A stretch of 64,000 nucleotides of DNA from Strongyloides papillosus (taxonomy: Eukaryota > Nematoda > Chromadorea > Rhabditida > Strongyloididae): positions 1,178,001 to 1,242,000 of the forward strand of contig SRSI01000028.1 of assembly GCA_005656395.1 (NCBI GenBank), written 5' to 3'. A program made the translations under genes and the position numbers. The notes beneath the pieces are model-generated. The model ran no database searches, was not told the DNA's origin, and saw only the letters and a list, made by a program, of their open reading frames with translations. This document shows, piece by piece, positions 1 to 12,100 of the stretch (positions are counted from its first letter, which is position 1; each line of letters opens with the position of its first letter).

Positions 1-119
1 ATAGTGCAATTTTATCTCTTAAAACATGTAAAATATCTGTTGCCCTTCGAACCAATGAAGTTGAATTTGATTGTTCTAATGCAGATGGAGACATTAATAT
101 TGTAAAAGGTCCTCTTTAA
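1..119 (+). CDS. 3' end of an unidentified gene (partial, last exon)
   Basis: The window opens inside a reading frame (codons starting at position 3) that runs 38 codons to TAA at 117-119. Composition is coding-like, with mixed Cys, Asp, Glu and Asn residues and the ending DINIVKGPL. This differs clearly from the AT-rich DNA that follows, where an AATAAA occurs about 90 bases after the stop. I do not recognise the family. The upstream part of the gene lies outside the window, so neither the start nor the domain content can be given. It could also be a chance frame, but the codon pattern argues for a genuine C-terminal exon. Confidence 0.5.
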   Translation, partial: SAILSLKTCKISVALRTNEVEFDCSNADGDINIVKGPL

Positions 120-3100
120 ACAAGTTGTAAAGTATTTCACAAGAAAGAATATTGAATATTCAACATGAAAGTTAGTTGAAACATAAGATTTAGTAATTTG
201 ATGGAAATAAAATACTTAGATATAATGTATTATTTAAAATATAAAAGTTCTTTTAGTAGTAGAAAAAATTATTTGAAAGTGTGATCAGGAATTATTTATA
301 AATATAGATATAAATAAAAAATATTTCTTTCTATGTTAAATTTCTATAATTCTTCTTTAGAATTTTCTGTTATTATTTATAAAAATAAAATATTAAAATT
401 TCTGTAGAGAAAAATACAAAATAACTATTTTATAAAGTTTCTCAATAAATATCTAAAAATATATATAAATATATAAAGACTATATAATTATTACAATTAT
501 TCAAAAAGTGGAGCACTCTAAAAAGTCAAGTTATGAATACTTTAAAATATATTAATCAGATACTTTATAATTTTTAATTAAAAGAGTTAAAATAATCAAA
601 TATAAGCATAGGTAGGATGATTAATATCTGTTAGATAGATATACATATTATATATAAAATTTGTGATAAGCTGCAAACTAAACAAATTAATAAAAAAGAT
701 AACATTAATATGTCTAAGAGTTGTGAACAAAAATATTTCTAAATCAAAAATGTTGAAGCAAGGAGTAGGTCAAAAAAATGAGCAAAGATTAAAATGAGGA
801 TAATATATTTCAACAAGAGACTCATAAATTGAAATGGAATATTTCTTTACATCATTCTCCTCATCTTTTGTTGATAATATTTTTTTAACTAACTCAATTT
901 TTTTTCTAAAAAATATTATCTATATTTGGATGGATATAGTATAATAAATAAACTTATAGAATGAATATAGTGGAGAAAGTGAAAGTATATAAATATGAAT
1001 ATATACTATAAATATCAAATAAATTTATCTTCATGGAAATTATTATATATAAGGTTTTTGAGTTACTCAAAAATACTATTAAATATATAGTTATTCATTT
1101 TCTTTTTAAAAACTAAAATTTCAAGTATATAAAATATTATAACACATGTCCCTAGTATTATCAATAAGCTTTCCTTTTTTCAATTTTTATTTTCTATCTT
1201 TTACCGGACAATGAATGTGAAAATGTTGTAATAGACGCGTCTCTTTTAGAAGAAAAGTTAAAATAAAAAATTAACATGACTTTTTGCTGTACACAAAACA
1301 GATTGTTTTATAAAAATGACGAAACAGTTTTTTTTATAAAACAAATAAGGAAAAAAAGCTATAACTTCAAGATAGATTGAAAATATCATTGAATTTATAT
1401 TGTTGATGTCATAAAAAAGTAGTTAGCATTTTTAAAACAAATGTCACTCACAAAAAACAACTGAATAAACAAAATATTATATCTCTTAAACTTTTAATTA
1501 GTAAAAAATAACAGCTAAATATTCACAACTGTACTCCCTAAATATATGATTTAATATTTTTACTAGCTATATTAAAGTTCTATAAAATTAAATAAAAATA
1601 TGCTTTATGTGAAAAATTAAATTACTACAATAAAATTGATTGACAAAAAAATAAATAAAAACACATAATATAGCAAAACTATATTTAGAGATTAGTGAGA
1701 ATACCAGAGAAAAAATTCAATTTTTATCTTTCTTTTAGTTTGGTACTATTACCTATAGTAAAAGCATTATATATATCTCTATTAAAATAAATTATTAAAT
1801 ATATGGAAAATGACCGGTCAATGAAAACAAAAGTCATATTTATTTGTCACCATTCTATTGGATGTTTCTTTACATATGGTGATTTTTAAATACGAGGTCG
1901 TATGAAGAAAATATTTTAACAGTCTTCTAGTAGCAATCCACAAACCACCCATAGATCTAGTATCTTTTTATATATACATTATTGAGAAAAAAATGGCCTT
2001 GACAAATAAATAATAATCTTTCATGTTAAATGGTATAAATTATTTTAAACAAAAGATTTTTTAACACTTTTTGTGTAAAAAATAATAATGCTTTACTTCT
2101 TTTGTAAAGGTAATAAAGAGTAATAGTAATAACTTATTAAAAAACCTAATAAAGAGAATATTGATCTAGTTACTGTTATTAAATAAGCATTTCTCGTTTG
2201 CCCTAATACTTTTAATAAACAGCTGTCCAAAGTGGTGGCACAGGAAATAAAGATATTCTGATAGTTTACATAAAAAGTATCATTCAATGAAAAAAAAGAG
2301 AAGAGTATAAAATAATGGGACAAAGATGTAATATAAAAATATAAGATTGTCGGCATGAAGTTACAAATAAGGCTAACTGAAGGATAAATAGTATTATATT
2401 TTAGTTCCATTAATGAAATAAATATATATACACATCTTTTAAATGATGATACAGATGGTGGCAGATATTAAAAAAAGAAATTGTAAACATTCATGAATAT
2501 ATAAAAGGCAATTTATTAATATGCTCATATTCATGATTGATCAAGTGTAAAACGAGATATAATAATAATCAGTAGAATTGTAACACTTTATATATTTAAA
2601 ATTATAGAAAATAGTAATGTTACAAAATAAAACAATGAACCTTGAAATATATCTTTACTTACAAACAAAATACTTTATATCAAAAATATGATTTTTCATA
2701 GAAACTAATTTATAAAAATTCCAGATTTTAATTATTGATATTTATACAACTTGATTTTTAGTTAATAAGAAATAAACTAAATTAAGAGCATTAAAATATA
2801 TTATTGTCAAAAGTCTAGATATTTTATTGGAATTATCACATAACAAATGAAATTACAGTTAGCCTAAAGTGTAAAATTTAACACAAAATTGAGGAATCTA
2901 ATGTTTTTTTAAAATTCATATTTAAAAAAAAACTTTATTTATATAAAAATTTTTCTACCATCATATGGATTAGAGGAAGAAGATAAAATTTTACAACACA
3001 TAAAAGATTATTAGTTAAAGATGTTAAAAATTAATAATAAGTACTAAAGAATGGATAATAAGTAAGTGCAATCATTTATATATTAATAATAAATATATAC

Positions 3101-5857
3101 ATATTCTTTTAATATACACATATATATCTTTGACCAGAAGAGATAAAATCATATTGTCTATTTGTTAAAATTGCGTAACTAATCTATTAACAAATAATTA
3201 TACTGTCTTTAACAAAAAGTTAATTTCAAAAATTGTTATAATAATTTTCTTAACAAATTATAATAATAATAGGAGGTCAAATCAATTTTAACCATTCTTT
3301 AATATCATTTATTTAGAGAGTCATGCGGTCATAGAGTTGTTCAAGTACATATAAAGTATCTTAACAACGGCACAGAACCACCCGGTCCAAACAACTATAT
3401 ATGCCTACCCATATAAATAAATGTTCTATTATTCCCAATTTTAAGAAACAAATTTAAGCGGCTCTTATAATAGTTTAATAGAAAAGATTTTATTTGCCGG
3501 TTTAGAAGAACCACAACTTTTACTTTACAACAAAACATCATTACCAGCTGTCTATCAAAATTAGAAATAAGACAATTGAGGTAAGTATATCATAAAAGAA
3601 TACTGTTTTCTTCTTTATTAAATGAATTATTGTTTAAATCTTTTCTGTAAAAAATATACTTTAACTGTCCTTCATTTAAACATTGTCACAATTCATTTTT
3701 CAAAAAATAAAATATATACAACATTAATAACCAACAAAATTTTTTAAATAATTATAAAATAATATAAAATCAAAAATCATTCAAAACAGTTTTATAAAAA
3801 GCTAATAAATTTTCTCTTCATTGAACATTATTGTAAATAATAGATACAGAGTAATATAAAAATTATACAACAGGTATAAATGGAGAATAAATTTGAATTA
3901 TTTAGTAACGTTTACTTTAACTAAAAAAAGTAGTTTCAAATAAATATTAACCTAATACCATTTAATTAACAAACAAACTCATAACATCGTAGATTATACT
4001 GGCGTGTGTAAATATTATAATAAAAGACATAGAAAAATGTGGTAACAAAACTTGTTAAACCAACGTAGATTTTTTAATCTCCAAGATTGTTAAATAGTAA
4101 TATATGAGTGGAAAAATTTATATATGTACGTCTTTGTTACTCGGACAGTTATAATGATATACAATATACAAATGTATTTTTAAAATTCAACAAGTCGCGC
4201 ACTTGGCCAATATTTAATTGCTAAGTGACAAAAAAAATTATGTTTTGTAAAGGAGGGATATGAAAAATAGGTAAGATAAAATAATAGTATTATGTAAGAG
4301 AATAAAAATCAATGAATTATCTCCTAAAGAATATCTTTTAAAAATAATTAAAAGTTAATAAAGGTCATTGTGCCATCAAAGTGAACCGCTTCATTTTATA
4401 TTAATGATGATACTATTTTTGGGAAAGCGTACGTAATATATACCAGTAATTGATATAACTGAAATATTATTAAAACATTTTATTTATTATTGTTTATCAT
4501 GATTAAAGTGTATTCAATCGTAGTACTTATTTATCATCAATATGATCAAATTAATAGTATAAGTTTTTTCTCATTTTTATTTGTAAAGTAAAAAAAATCT
4601 GTATTTATAAATTATTTCAAAGTTTATTAGTCATTTTTAATAGTACATTCTAAGAGCGTTTTTAATATTTTATTATCAGATAGTGGTTGTTTACATAAAT
4701 GATTCAAAAATTATATCATTTAATGGTATATCATTATTCTACATTCTTTTTGAACTCTTTAAACTACTTTTAATGTTATCAAGTTTACATCTTTTCTAAA
4801 CATTTAATTCAATAGTTTTTTAACAATAAAATTTTACAATCATATAGATTTGATAAAAATAATATTACTTGTAAAAGTGTCTGTTATATCAAAAATTTCT
4901 TACATTATGAGAAAACAAGCATAAAGACATATTCTTCTTATAAAGATAAGTTGTTGTTGTAAAGAGTTTTATGTTAATTAATCAAATAAATGTGTAATGA
5001 TTTAAACAAAAAAATTTTTAAAATAAGTGAAGATGAAAATTTTTAGGTCTTCATTGTAAAAAAGTATTTTAAAGTGACATAAGTTCAGCATACTTTTAAA
5101 TGTAACATTACATTAAATAATTAAAAAATAGCGGTCATCCAAGGCTTTCTTTACATGTATAAAAAAAGATTGTTAAATTTTAAAAGATTTCTTTCATAAG
5201 ATAGCTTATATAGTATCAAGTTTTTCTAGATATTTTTTATTATATCTATCAAAGAATTAAAATCTGTTATAATATGGTCAATATGAAAATATTTCTGCAC
5301 TTTGTGAAGATTTTTATCTTTTCCTATGATTCTGACAATATTCATAAAATAAATGTTTATTGTTGTAATTATTTAATAATATTTGAAGGTACAACAACTA
5401 TGTAAATTTACACTTTTCTATGCATTCTCAAATCTGTTTTTGAGCAATTTTTTTACGCATTTTAAATCACTTTAGAGTAGATTGTCATTTTCTCAAATTT
5501 GTTTTTGGAGTACATTATTATCGTCATTAAAAGTTAAAAAAAATACTTGTTTTAAATTATTTTGTCATACTAAGTTTGCCTTGAAACAGCGAAATTTCTC
5601 TTTACTAGCACAATTTTCTCTCTTACTTTGAAAGAGTTCTATGAATACCAGTCAACGTTCTTCCACATCTATTTATATCTGAGTCCCGAGTGGACAAAAA
5701 AAAAGGAAAAAGCTACTGGTGAATTGATGAATAGTTTCTTAATTTTTACTTATTTTTAACATGATCAATTGAAACATAATTCCAACTTTTTGTCATTTAT
5801 TTTTGAATTATTTATTACAAGTAACATTAACTAATACTTTTTTTTTTATTATTTCAG
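120..5857. other. long AT-rich intergenic region
   Basis: No convincing coding sequence on either strand. Most of the segment is A/T runs. The only compositional bump is about 3330-3580, described separately. The longest ORF (2093-2410, minus) is hydrophobic AT-rich sequence with no recognisable family. The segment ends in a pyrimidine-rich acceptor (TTTCAG, ending 5857) seven bases before the NEDD8 start. Confidence 0.6.
3340..3580 (+). promoter_or_regulatory. possible promoter / 5'UTR exon with splice donor
   Basis: This stretch is richer in G and C than its surroundings and lacks an ORF. It ends at a strong donor (GAG then GTAAGTAT at 3581). The next good plus-strand acceptor with coding sequence behind it is at 5857, before NEDD8. 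A non-coding first exon of that gene is therefore possible, with an intron of about 2.3 kb. The alternative is that NEDD8 mRNA is trans-spliced at 5857 and this is unrelated. Confidence 0.25.
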
Positions 5858-5864
5858 TTCTATT

Positions 5865-6138
5865 ATGCTCATTAAAGTTAAAACATTGACCGGTAAAGAA
5901 ATTGAACTTGATATTGAACCAACAGATAAGGTGGATCGTATCAAAGAGAAAGTTGAGGAGAAGGAAGGAATCCCACCAGCTCAACAAAGATTGATTTTTT
6001 CCGGTAAGCAGATGGCTGAAGATAAGACTGCTGCTGAATACAAGGTAACGCTTATTGAATTTTTATTAATTTTATTGTATTTAGATTGTTGGTGGATCTG
6101 TACTTCATCTTGTCTTAGCATTACGTGGAGGTTGTTAA
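5865..6138 (+). CDS. ned-8: NEDD8 ubiquitin-like modifier
   Basis: Two exons, 5865-6044 and 6085-6138, flank a 40-nt intron (GTAACG...TTTAG) and encode 77 residues. The sequence starts [19 protein letters not shown] and has the NEDD8-specific stretch [16 protein letters not shown], the ubiquitin-fold core and the C-terminal LALRGG needed for conjugation. NEDD8 is conjugated to cullin lysines and activates cullin-RING ubiquitin ligases. Only one residue, Cys77, follows Gly76, so the precursor tail to be removed is a single amino acid, shorter than the five-residue human tail. An acceptor-like TTTCAG ends at 5857, seven bases before ATG, consistent with trans-splicing or a 5'UTR intron. Identity is near certain; the intron is fixed by restoring the conserved [14 protein letters not shown] end. 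Confidence 0.96.
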
Positions 6139-6396
6139 AAAGTTTCAAAGCGACTTATTTATTACAATTTTGTATATATATATAAATTTGTTCTTATTTT
6201 CAATACAATGTTTTTTGATAATAATTCTCTTTCTTCTCATGTCTTTTTTTAATGAAAATTTGCAAATTACAATAAAATTTCCCTAGATAGTGTTTTTTAA
6301 ATTAAAATTTCTGCTCAAAATGTTTTATAAAGATAAGAGATTGTGTATGAGATCTTCAATTAACCAATCAACTTTCTAACACTTTTTACTAATACA

Positions 6397-7419
6397 ATGC
6401 CAATTATAACTAAATTTTTAACAGATGAACAAGGAGATCTTAAAATTAGCCAATTGTCTAGTCCTCTCGATCTTTCGCAACCACGTTTTGATCAATCAAC
6501 ATTTACTGGGAGATTAAAAAGGTTCTTCGGAATTATAAATCCATTCTTCTTAACATTTTCTAGTAGTTATCTAGAAAAATGTAAGAAAACTGTTTTGGAC
6601 TATAAAAATGGTAAATATGATCCTAATATGACTGTAGATGAATTATGGACAGCCAAACGACATTACGATTCTGCATATCACCCTGAAACAGGAGAGAAAA
6701 CATTTGTTCTTGGACGTATGAGTGCTCAAGCACCATGTAATGCTTTTATAAAAGGAGGCATGTTAACTTTTTATAAGAATCCTTATGCTGTATTCTTTTG
6801 GCATTATCTTAATCAAGCACATGGGGCTATGTTAAATTATTGCAATAGATCAGGAAAAGCTGGTAGTGGTGATAATGTCCGTTTAATGACTGCTTTTGCT
6901 TGTGCTACAACCGTTGGTGTTGGAACAGCTTTATCGTTAAATCGTATCGTTGGAAATATGAAATTACCGCCTCTGGTTAATAGATTTGTTCCATTTATAG
7001 CTTCATCAATTGCAATGAGTACAAATATACCGATTATGAGGCAACGTGAATTTATTGAAGGTATTGCTGTTAAAGATGAAAACAATGTTATATTGGGTAG
7101 ATCTGTTGTTGCAGCTAAATGGGCTATAGGAACGGTAGCTTTAAGTCGTATTTTAATGGCAGCACCATATATGTTATTATCACCGGTAATTATGGATATT
7201 ATTTCAAAAACCAAATTTTATAATCGTAACAGATGGGTGTCAGGACCAATCCAATGTTTTTTAACTTTTGTTATTCTATCTATCTCTGCCCCTATAGGAT
7301 GTAGTGTTTTCCCTCAAAATGGGGAAATTGCTGTCTCGTCATTGGAACCAGAACTACAAGAAAAAATTTCAAAACATTCTAAATCACTTACTGTTGTCAG
7401 ATATAATAAGGGACTTTAG
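6397..7419 (+). CDS. sfxn: sideroflexin (mitochondrial serine/amino-acid transporter family)
   Basis: Uninterrupted 340-codon frame, close to the usual length of about 320. Family hallmarks in order: LSQPRFDQSTFTGRLKRFFG near residues 25-45; DELWTAKRHYDSAYHPETGE near 82-100 (the HPxTGE motif); GRMSAQAPCNAFIKGGML; and a WHYLNQAHGAMLNYCNRSG block near 136-155. Several hydrophobic segments follow in the C-terminal half, as in this inner-mitochondrial-membrane family. Known members carry serine and related substrates into mitochondria for one-carbon metabolism. Which sideroflexin subtype this is cannot be decided by eye. It lies 258 bp after the NEDD8 stop on the same strand; no clear acceptor AG precedes its ATG, so an operon is not supported. 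No intron is needed. Confidence 0.93.
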   Translation: MPIITKFLTDEQGDLKISQLSSPLDLSQPRFDQSTFTGRLKRFFGIINPFFLTFSSSYLEKCKKTVLDYKNGKYDPNMTVDELWTAKRHYDSAYHPETGEKTFVLGRMSAQAPCNAFIKGGMLTFYKNPYAVFFWHYLNQAHGAMLNYCNRSGKAGSGDNVRLMTAFACATTVGVGTALSLNRIVGNMKLPPLVNRFVPFIASSIAMSTNIPIMRQREFIEGIAVKDENNVILGRSVVAAKWAIGTVALSRILMAAPYMLLSPVIMDIISKTKFYNRNRWVSGPIQCFLTFVILSISAPIGCSVFPQNGEIAVSSLEPELQEKISKHSKSLTVVRYNKGL

Positions 7420-8636
7420 ATTAAAAAATGATTTTCTTTGGAGATTTCTAGTAATAAATTTATTGTTATTATTTTCTATTGCATAAAAAATTAAATTTTT
7501 AACTAATTTTCAATAAGAATAGATAAATTATCTTTAATTAAACTTGTGACAAAATAACGTACATTTTTGATAGTTATCACAATTATAATACTATAGAAAA
7601 AATACGTGATAATTTAATTTTCATAAGAAAAACTCTTACAACATATTGTTTTTATACAATAAGTGTGTACAAAAGAAAGGTGAAATAATATTGTTTTCTA
7701 AAAACGTTATAATACATTCAAAATAATGTGGTAAAGTGTCAATATTTTTTAAATGCGAATAAATTCTTAATAAACAAAAATTTTTTAAAATAAATGTTAT
7801 CTTCATGATCAGTGTGAAATTTGGGGTCGAGTGATGCCATAAATATTTTTATTTTTTATTATTTCATACTTTATATAGTTAACCACTTAGAAACATTGTT
7901 CAGCAAATTTATATAGGGGAAACTCCTAGCCACAAAATGAGATATTAACCATCTCAATTGTTTAATAATGAACTTTAATAATTTTTATTAAAATTTGATT
8001 AATTAGACTTAGTATTTTACAAAAGAAATGTTATTATTTTGCTTAATTAGTTATTTTTAAAAGTTCCTCTCTGTAGTAATTGTCTATTATTATTTAAAAA
8101 CTGATAAATAATTGTTTAAGTATCAATTATAGTCACAAGAAACATTAAATTGTTAATATTATTTTCAATTAGAATGTTGTCATCTGTAACACTTTGTTTT
8201 TAACGTAACTTTTTTAACCTCTTTTAGGGGTGTATACTTAATTTCTAAGAAATATTCTTTTAAAAGTAGAATCATCATGTAAATTTCTAAACCAACCAGA
8301 TCACATTAAAATTTTTATCAAATTTTTTGCACATTACTAAATATGATATCATATAAGTCTAAAAAGTTGAAGACGTTATCAATTTCAATCGAGGAGAGTA
8401 TTTTCTTATAAGCTCCATATATAAATTTCAATACCTTTTTTACAACTATTTTATAAAAAAAATAATTATACAATTTTTGCATAAAAATTTCGAGGAATGA
8501 TTAAAATTACAGTTATGTTAAAATCTTTAAAATTATTATTTATTTAAATTTTAAAGACAATTTAATATATATAAAAAACGATATATTAATATGTTTTTAA
8601 ATACTATTATTTCTATTTGCGGAAAAATATATTTTA
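7420..8636. other. intergenic, no gene seen
   Basis: AT-rich DNA with many short poly-A and poly-T runs and no coding-like frame on either strand. The last 80 bases contain TATA-like stretches (near 8565-8580) that could serve the small gene starting at 8637. Confidence 0.5.
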
Positions 8637-9017
8637 ATGAACAATCACATAGTATTATTTGTTTCATTTTTAATAAAACAATACTTTGCTTTTTTTGTTT
8701 TTTCTATATTTTGTTGTAATTCGACAAAATCAGTAAAAAACGAAAAACAGAAATCGGGTACAAAAAAGAAAAAAAAATCTTATGAAAAGAAAACTTCTCC
8801 TGAAAAAACAATAACATATTCAGCAACAATGCCAGGGAAAACTGAAATATTATTAAATGTTGAACCTGAAAATTTTGAAAAATATATCAATAACAAGGAA
8901 GGTGGTGGCGATGAATTTGTAGGAGAAGTTGTAAAAGCTTTAGAAAAGAAAAAGAATGCTCATTCTGACATGAACAAATATAAACATTGGATGAATTATA
9001 TTGATGAAAAGCAGTAA
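8637..9017 (+). CDS. small Lys-rich protein with signal-peptide-like N-terminus, unknown function
   Basis: Single frame of 126 codons. The first 28 residues are strongly hydrophobic (IVLFVSFL, FAFFVFSIFCC) and look like a signal peptide or signal anchor. They are followed by a Lys/Ser-rich low-complexity stretch (about residues 29-58, including KKKKK), then an acidic/lysine-rich, probably helical tail with NVEPENFEKYINN and ALEKKKN. No family recognised. It converges with the NPA polyprotein gene (stop-to-stop gap under 180 bp). Lysine richness could partly reflect AT pressure, but the tail has balanced codon use. A real secreted or membrane-anchored peptide is more likely than chance. Confidence 0.6.
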   Translation: MNNHIVLFVSFLIKQYFAFFVFSIFCCNSTKSVKNEKQKSGTKKKKKSYEKKTSPEKTITYSATMPGKTEILLNVEPENFEKYINNKEGGGDEFVGEVVKALEKKKNAHSDMNKYKHWMNYIDEKQ

Positions 9018-9195
9018 AATAATTGATATAATAAGCCAAGTGACGATAATATCTATAACTATATAACATTACAATTTTATGATTTCTTAATAATTATATA
9101 CATATTTTTGAATGATTTTATTCATTTTAATATAATAAAATTGAACGTCTATAGTTGAAAAATTTAAACATTAATTTTAATTAATTTAATTATTT

Positions 9196-12100
9196 TTAAG
9201 ACATAATTTTCTTATGTTCAATATACAAATCTCTGCACCCTGGTCTATATGCTTCAAGCTTTTGTTTTATGAAATCATCAGTAATTTTATTTTCGAATTC
9301 CAATGCTTTAGCAGAAATGGTTTCAAGACTTGCTCCTTCATCGTGAAGTTTTTGTAATTCAGAAGTTGCTTCTGGTCCTAAAAGTTTAGAAAACATTTCC
9401 TTACATGCTGAGGCTAAAGCAATTGTTGCTTTATTTTTTTCCTCACCAGATAAAGTTTTGTAAATATCATGAACTTCTTTTCCAATATCGGCATCAGATT
9501 TTCCAGCTTCTTTTAATGATTTTAATTTATCTATTTGTTCTGGTGACATCCAATTTAAATGTTCAGAGGCAAAGGAATCAAAATCACCATCAATATGTCT
9601 TCTAAGTCTTTCACTAGCAGAATTCTTTAAAACTTTTTTACAAATAGATGAGTACGCTTCAGCTTTAAATTTTTTATCTTTATCTTCCATATTTGCAATA
9701 TATTCCTCATATTTTTTTTCCATCTCTTCGAATGAAGCATTTTCTTCCTTCATTTTTTTAATTTCATTTGTAATATCTTCAGTAAATAATTCACTATATG
9801 CTTCACGGCATGCCATTTCTAAACTTTTTTTGGCTAAGAATTTTATTTCTCCCTGTGCTGAATCATAAAATTCTTCAACTTTTTGAGCTTGATGTTTAAT
9901 ACACTTGCCTTCTTCTCTAATATCATTAAGCTCTTTAAGTTGGTCACTTGTTAACCAATTAAGATGCTCTTCGATAAATGATTTGTAATCACCATGCACA
10001 TGTCTTTTTTTACGTTGGAGTTCTTTAAAGATTACTTTACAGTTTGGACCGTAAAGATTCATTTTTTCTTTGTCTGATTCATTGGTTATAGAAGAAATAA
10101 ATTGGTTTCCTTTTTCTTCAAGTTGATCGAATGTTGCACCAGATTCTTTTAATTTTTGCATTTCATCAGCAGCTTCATCGCCAGCTATTTTTCTAAATAA
10201 TTCTCTACAAGCACTGGCTAATTGATTTGTTGCCTCAGTCTTAGTTTCCCCTGTTGCTTCTTTGTAAAATTCCATAACTTTATCTGACATTTCTTTTTTT
10301 TTTGAAGGATCAGTTGCTAGTGATTTTATAGTTTCAAGTTGTTCTGGTGTTAACCAAACTAAATGATCTTTAATAAATGTGTTAACATCATTTTCATCAT
10401 CATGACGTTTTCTTCTTTTTTTCATTTCTTCAATCATAGCAATACGTTTACATGATGGTTTTATTGCATTAAATTTAATTTTTTTTTCTTCATCATCAAG
10501 CTGACTTTCATATTCAGCAACTTTTTGACCAATTTCTTCAAAGCTTTTACCAGATGACTTCATTTCAGTGATGGTATTTTTAGCCTCCAAACCGAATATC
10601 TCTTCGAAAATTTCAGAACAAGCTAGTTTCAAATCTTTTGTAGCTTTAGCTTTATTTTCATCCTCAAGAAGATCATAAAAATCCATAATTTTGTCTCCTA
10701 TTACTTTTTTATCATTACCGTCTGCTATCATTTTTTTAATTTCGCTTAGTTGATCACTGGTTAACCAAGCTAAATGATGTTTTGCAAAATCATCAAAATC
10801 ATCATGTGGATGTCTTTTTTGCCTTGTGGATATTCCTTCTTTCATAAGATTACTAACTGATATATAAGTTTGTCTACATAACATTACAAGATTTCCCCAA
10901 GTACATGAATTTTCATCTTTACTTAAGTAGACTAAATCTAAAAATTTAACTGCAATATCATCGGCACTTTTGTTATTTTCAATCATTTCATTTAATTCAT
11001 TGAATTCTTTTTCTCCTACTTCCCTTTTCAATAACTCATCACATTGAGCTCGTAAAAGTTTTGTAGCTTTTATTTTTTGTTCACCAACAGCTTTACTAAA
11101 TGCTAATATGTATTTTATTCCCATTCTTGAACTATGGAAATCCTTGCTTTGTAAATCATTAATAATATTTCTGTCTTTTTCATCAAGCCATGAATTACTA
11201 TTCTCTATTATTTGTTTCATATCAGGACATGTTTTAGTAGAAGCATTTTTCTTAAAGCGTTTAGGGGGAACTGTTTTGTATATACCACGACAAATTGGTG
11301 CATATGCTTTTACCTTTTCGATTTTGTGATCATCAGTTAATGCATTTATTTTTCCTTGAACATTTTGTTCTATTTCAGAATAAGTCATTCCACTATCATG
11401 CATTTCTCTTAAATTTAATAAAGTTTCTTCACCAAAAACATCCCCAATTATTTCAGAGCATAAAGCTTTTAATTGTTCATATGCTTGCTTTTTTACTCCA
11501 CCAAATGTTTCTTGATAAAAAGCAAAAATTTTTTTAGCAATATCATGTCTAGAAACCCCATCTACTTTCATTTGTCTGAGAGCATTTTTTTGATCATCAG
11601 TTAAAAATCCTAAATGTTGTGAAATGAAACTTTCAAATTGTCCGTGAATATGTCTTTTAGATAACTTCTTTTTAAACAACATTGTACATGTTGATGAGTA
11701 AGTATTAAGTTTGTCAATTTTTTCAGGATCCGTTATATCCTTTTTCCATCCTTCAACTGTTTCAGCAATTTCATCATGAGTTAATCCTTTTTCTTTCATT
11801 GTTTTAACTTCTCTGGCTTTATCAATTCCGAAAATACTAGTTATTACTTCACGACAAGCGCTTTTTAATGATTCTAAAGCTATTGATTTTTTATTTTCAT
11901 CTTCAATACCATCAAAATAATTCATAATTTCTTTGACTATTTCAGATTTATCTGAACCATCCCTTTTCATGTTTCTTACATTCTGTAATTGTTCTTCACT
12001 TAGCCATGATAAATGTTCTTTTGCAAAAGATTCAAAATCAGAATGTTGATGTGTGTCTCTCTTCCTTCTATATTCTTGGAAAAGTTGTTTACATGCAATA

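Noticed and set aside
2093..2410. 105-codon minus-strand ORF
   Set aside because: Phe/Tyr/Ser/Ile-rich as expected from AT-rich DNA, with no family motif, splice context or conserved pattern. It might be a receptor relic but cannot be supported.
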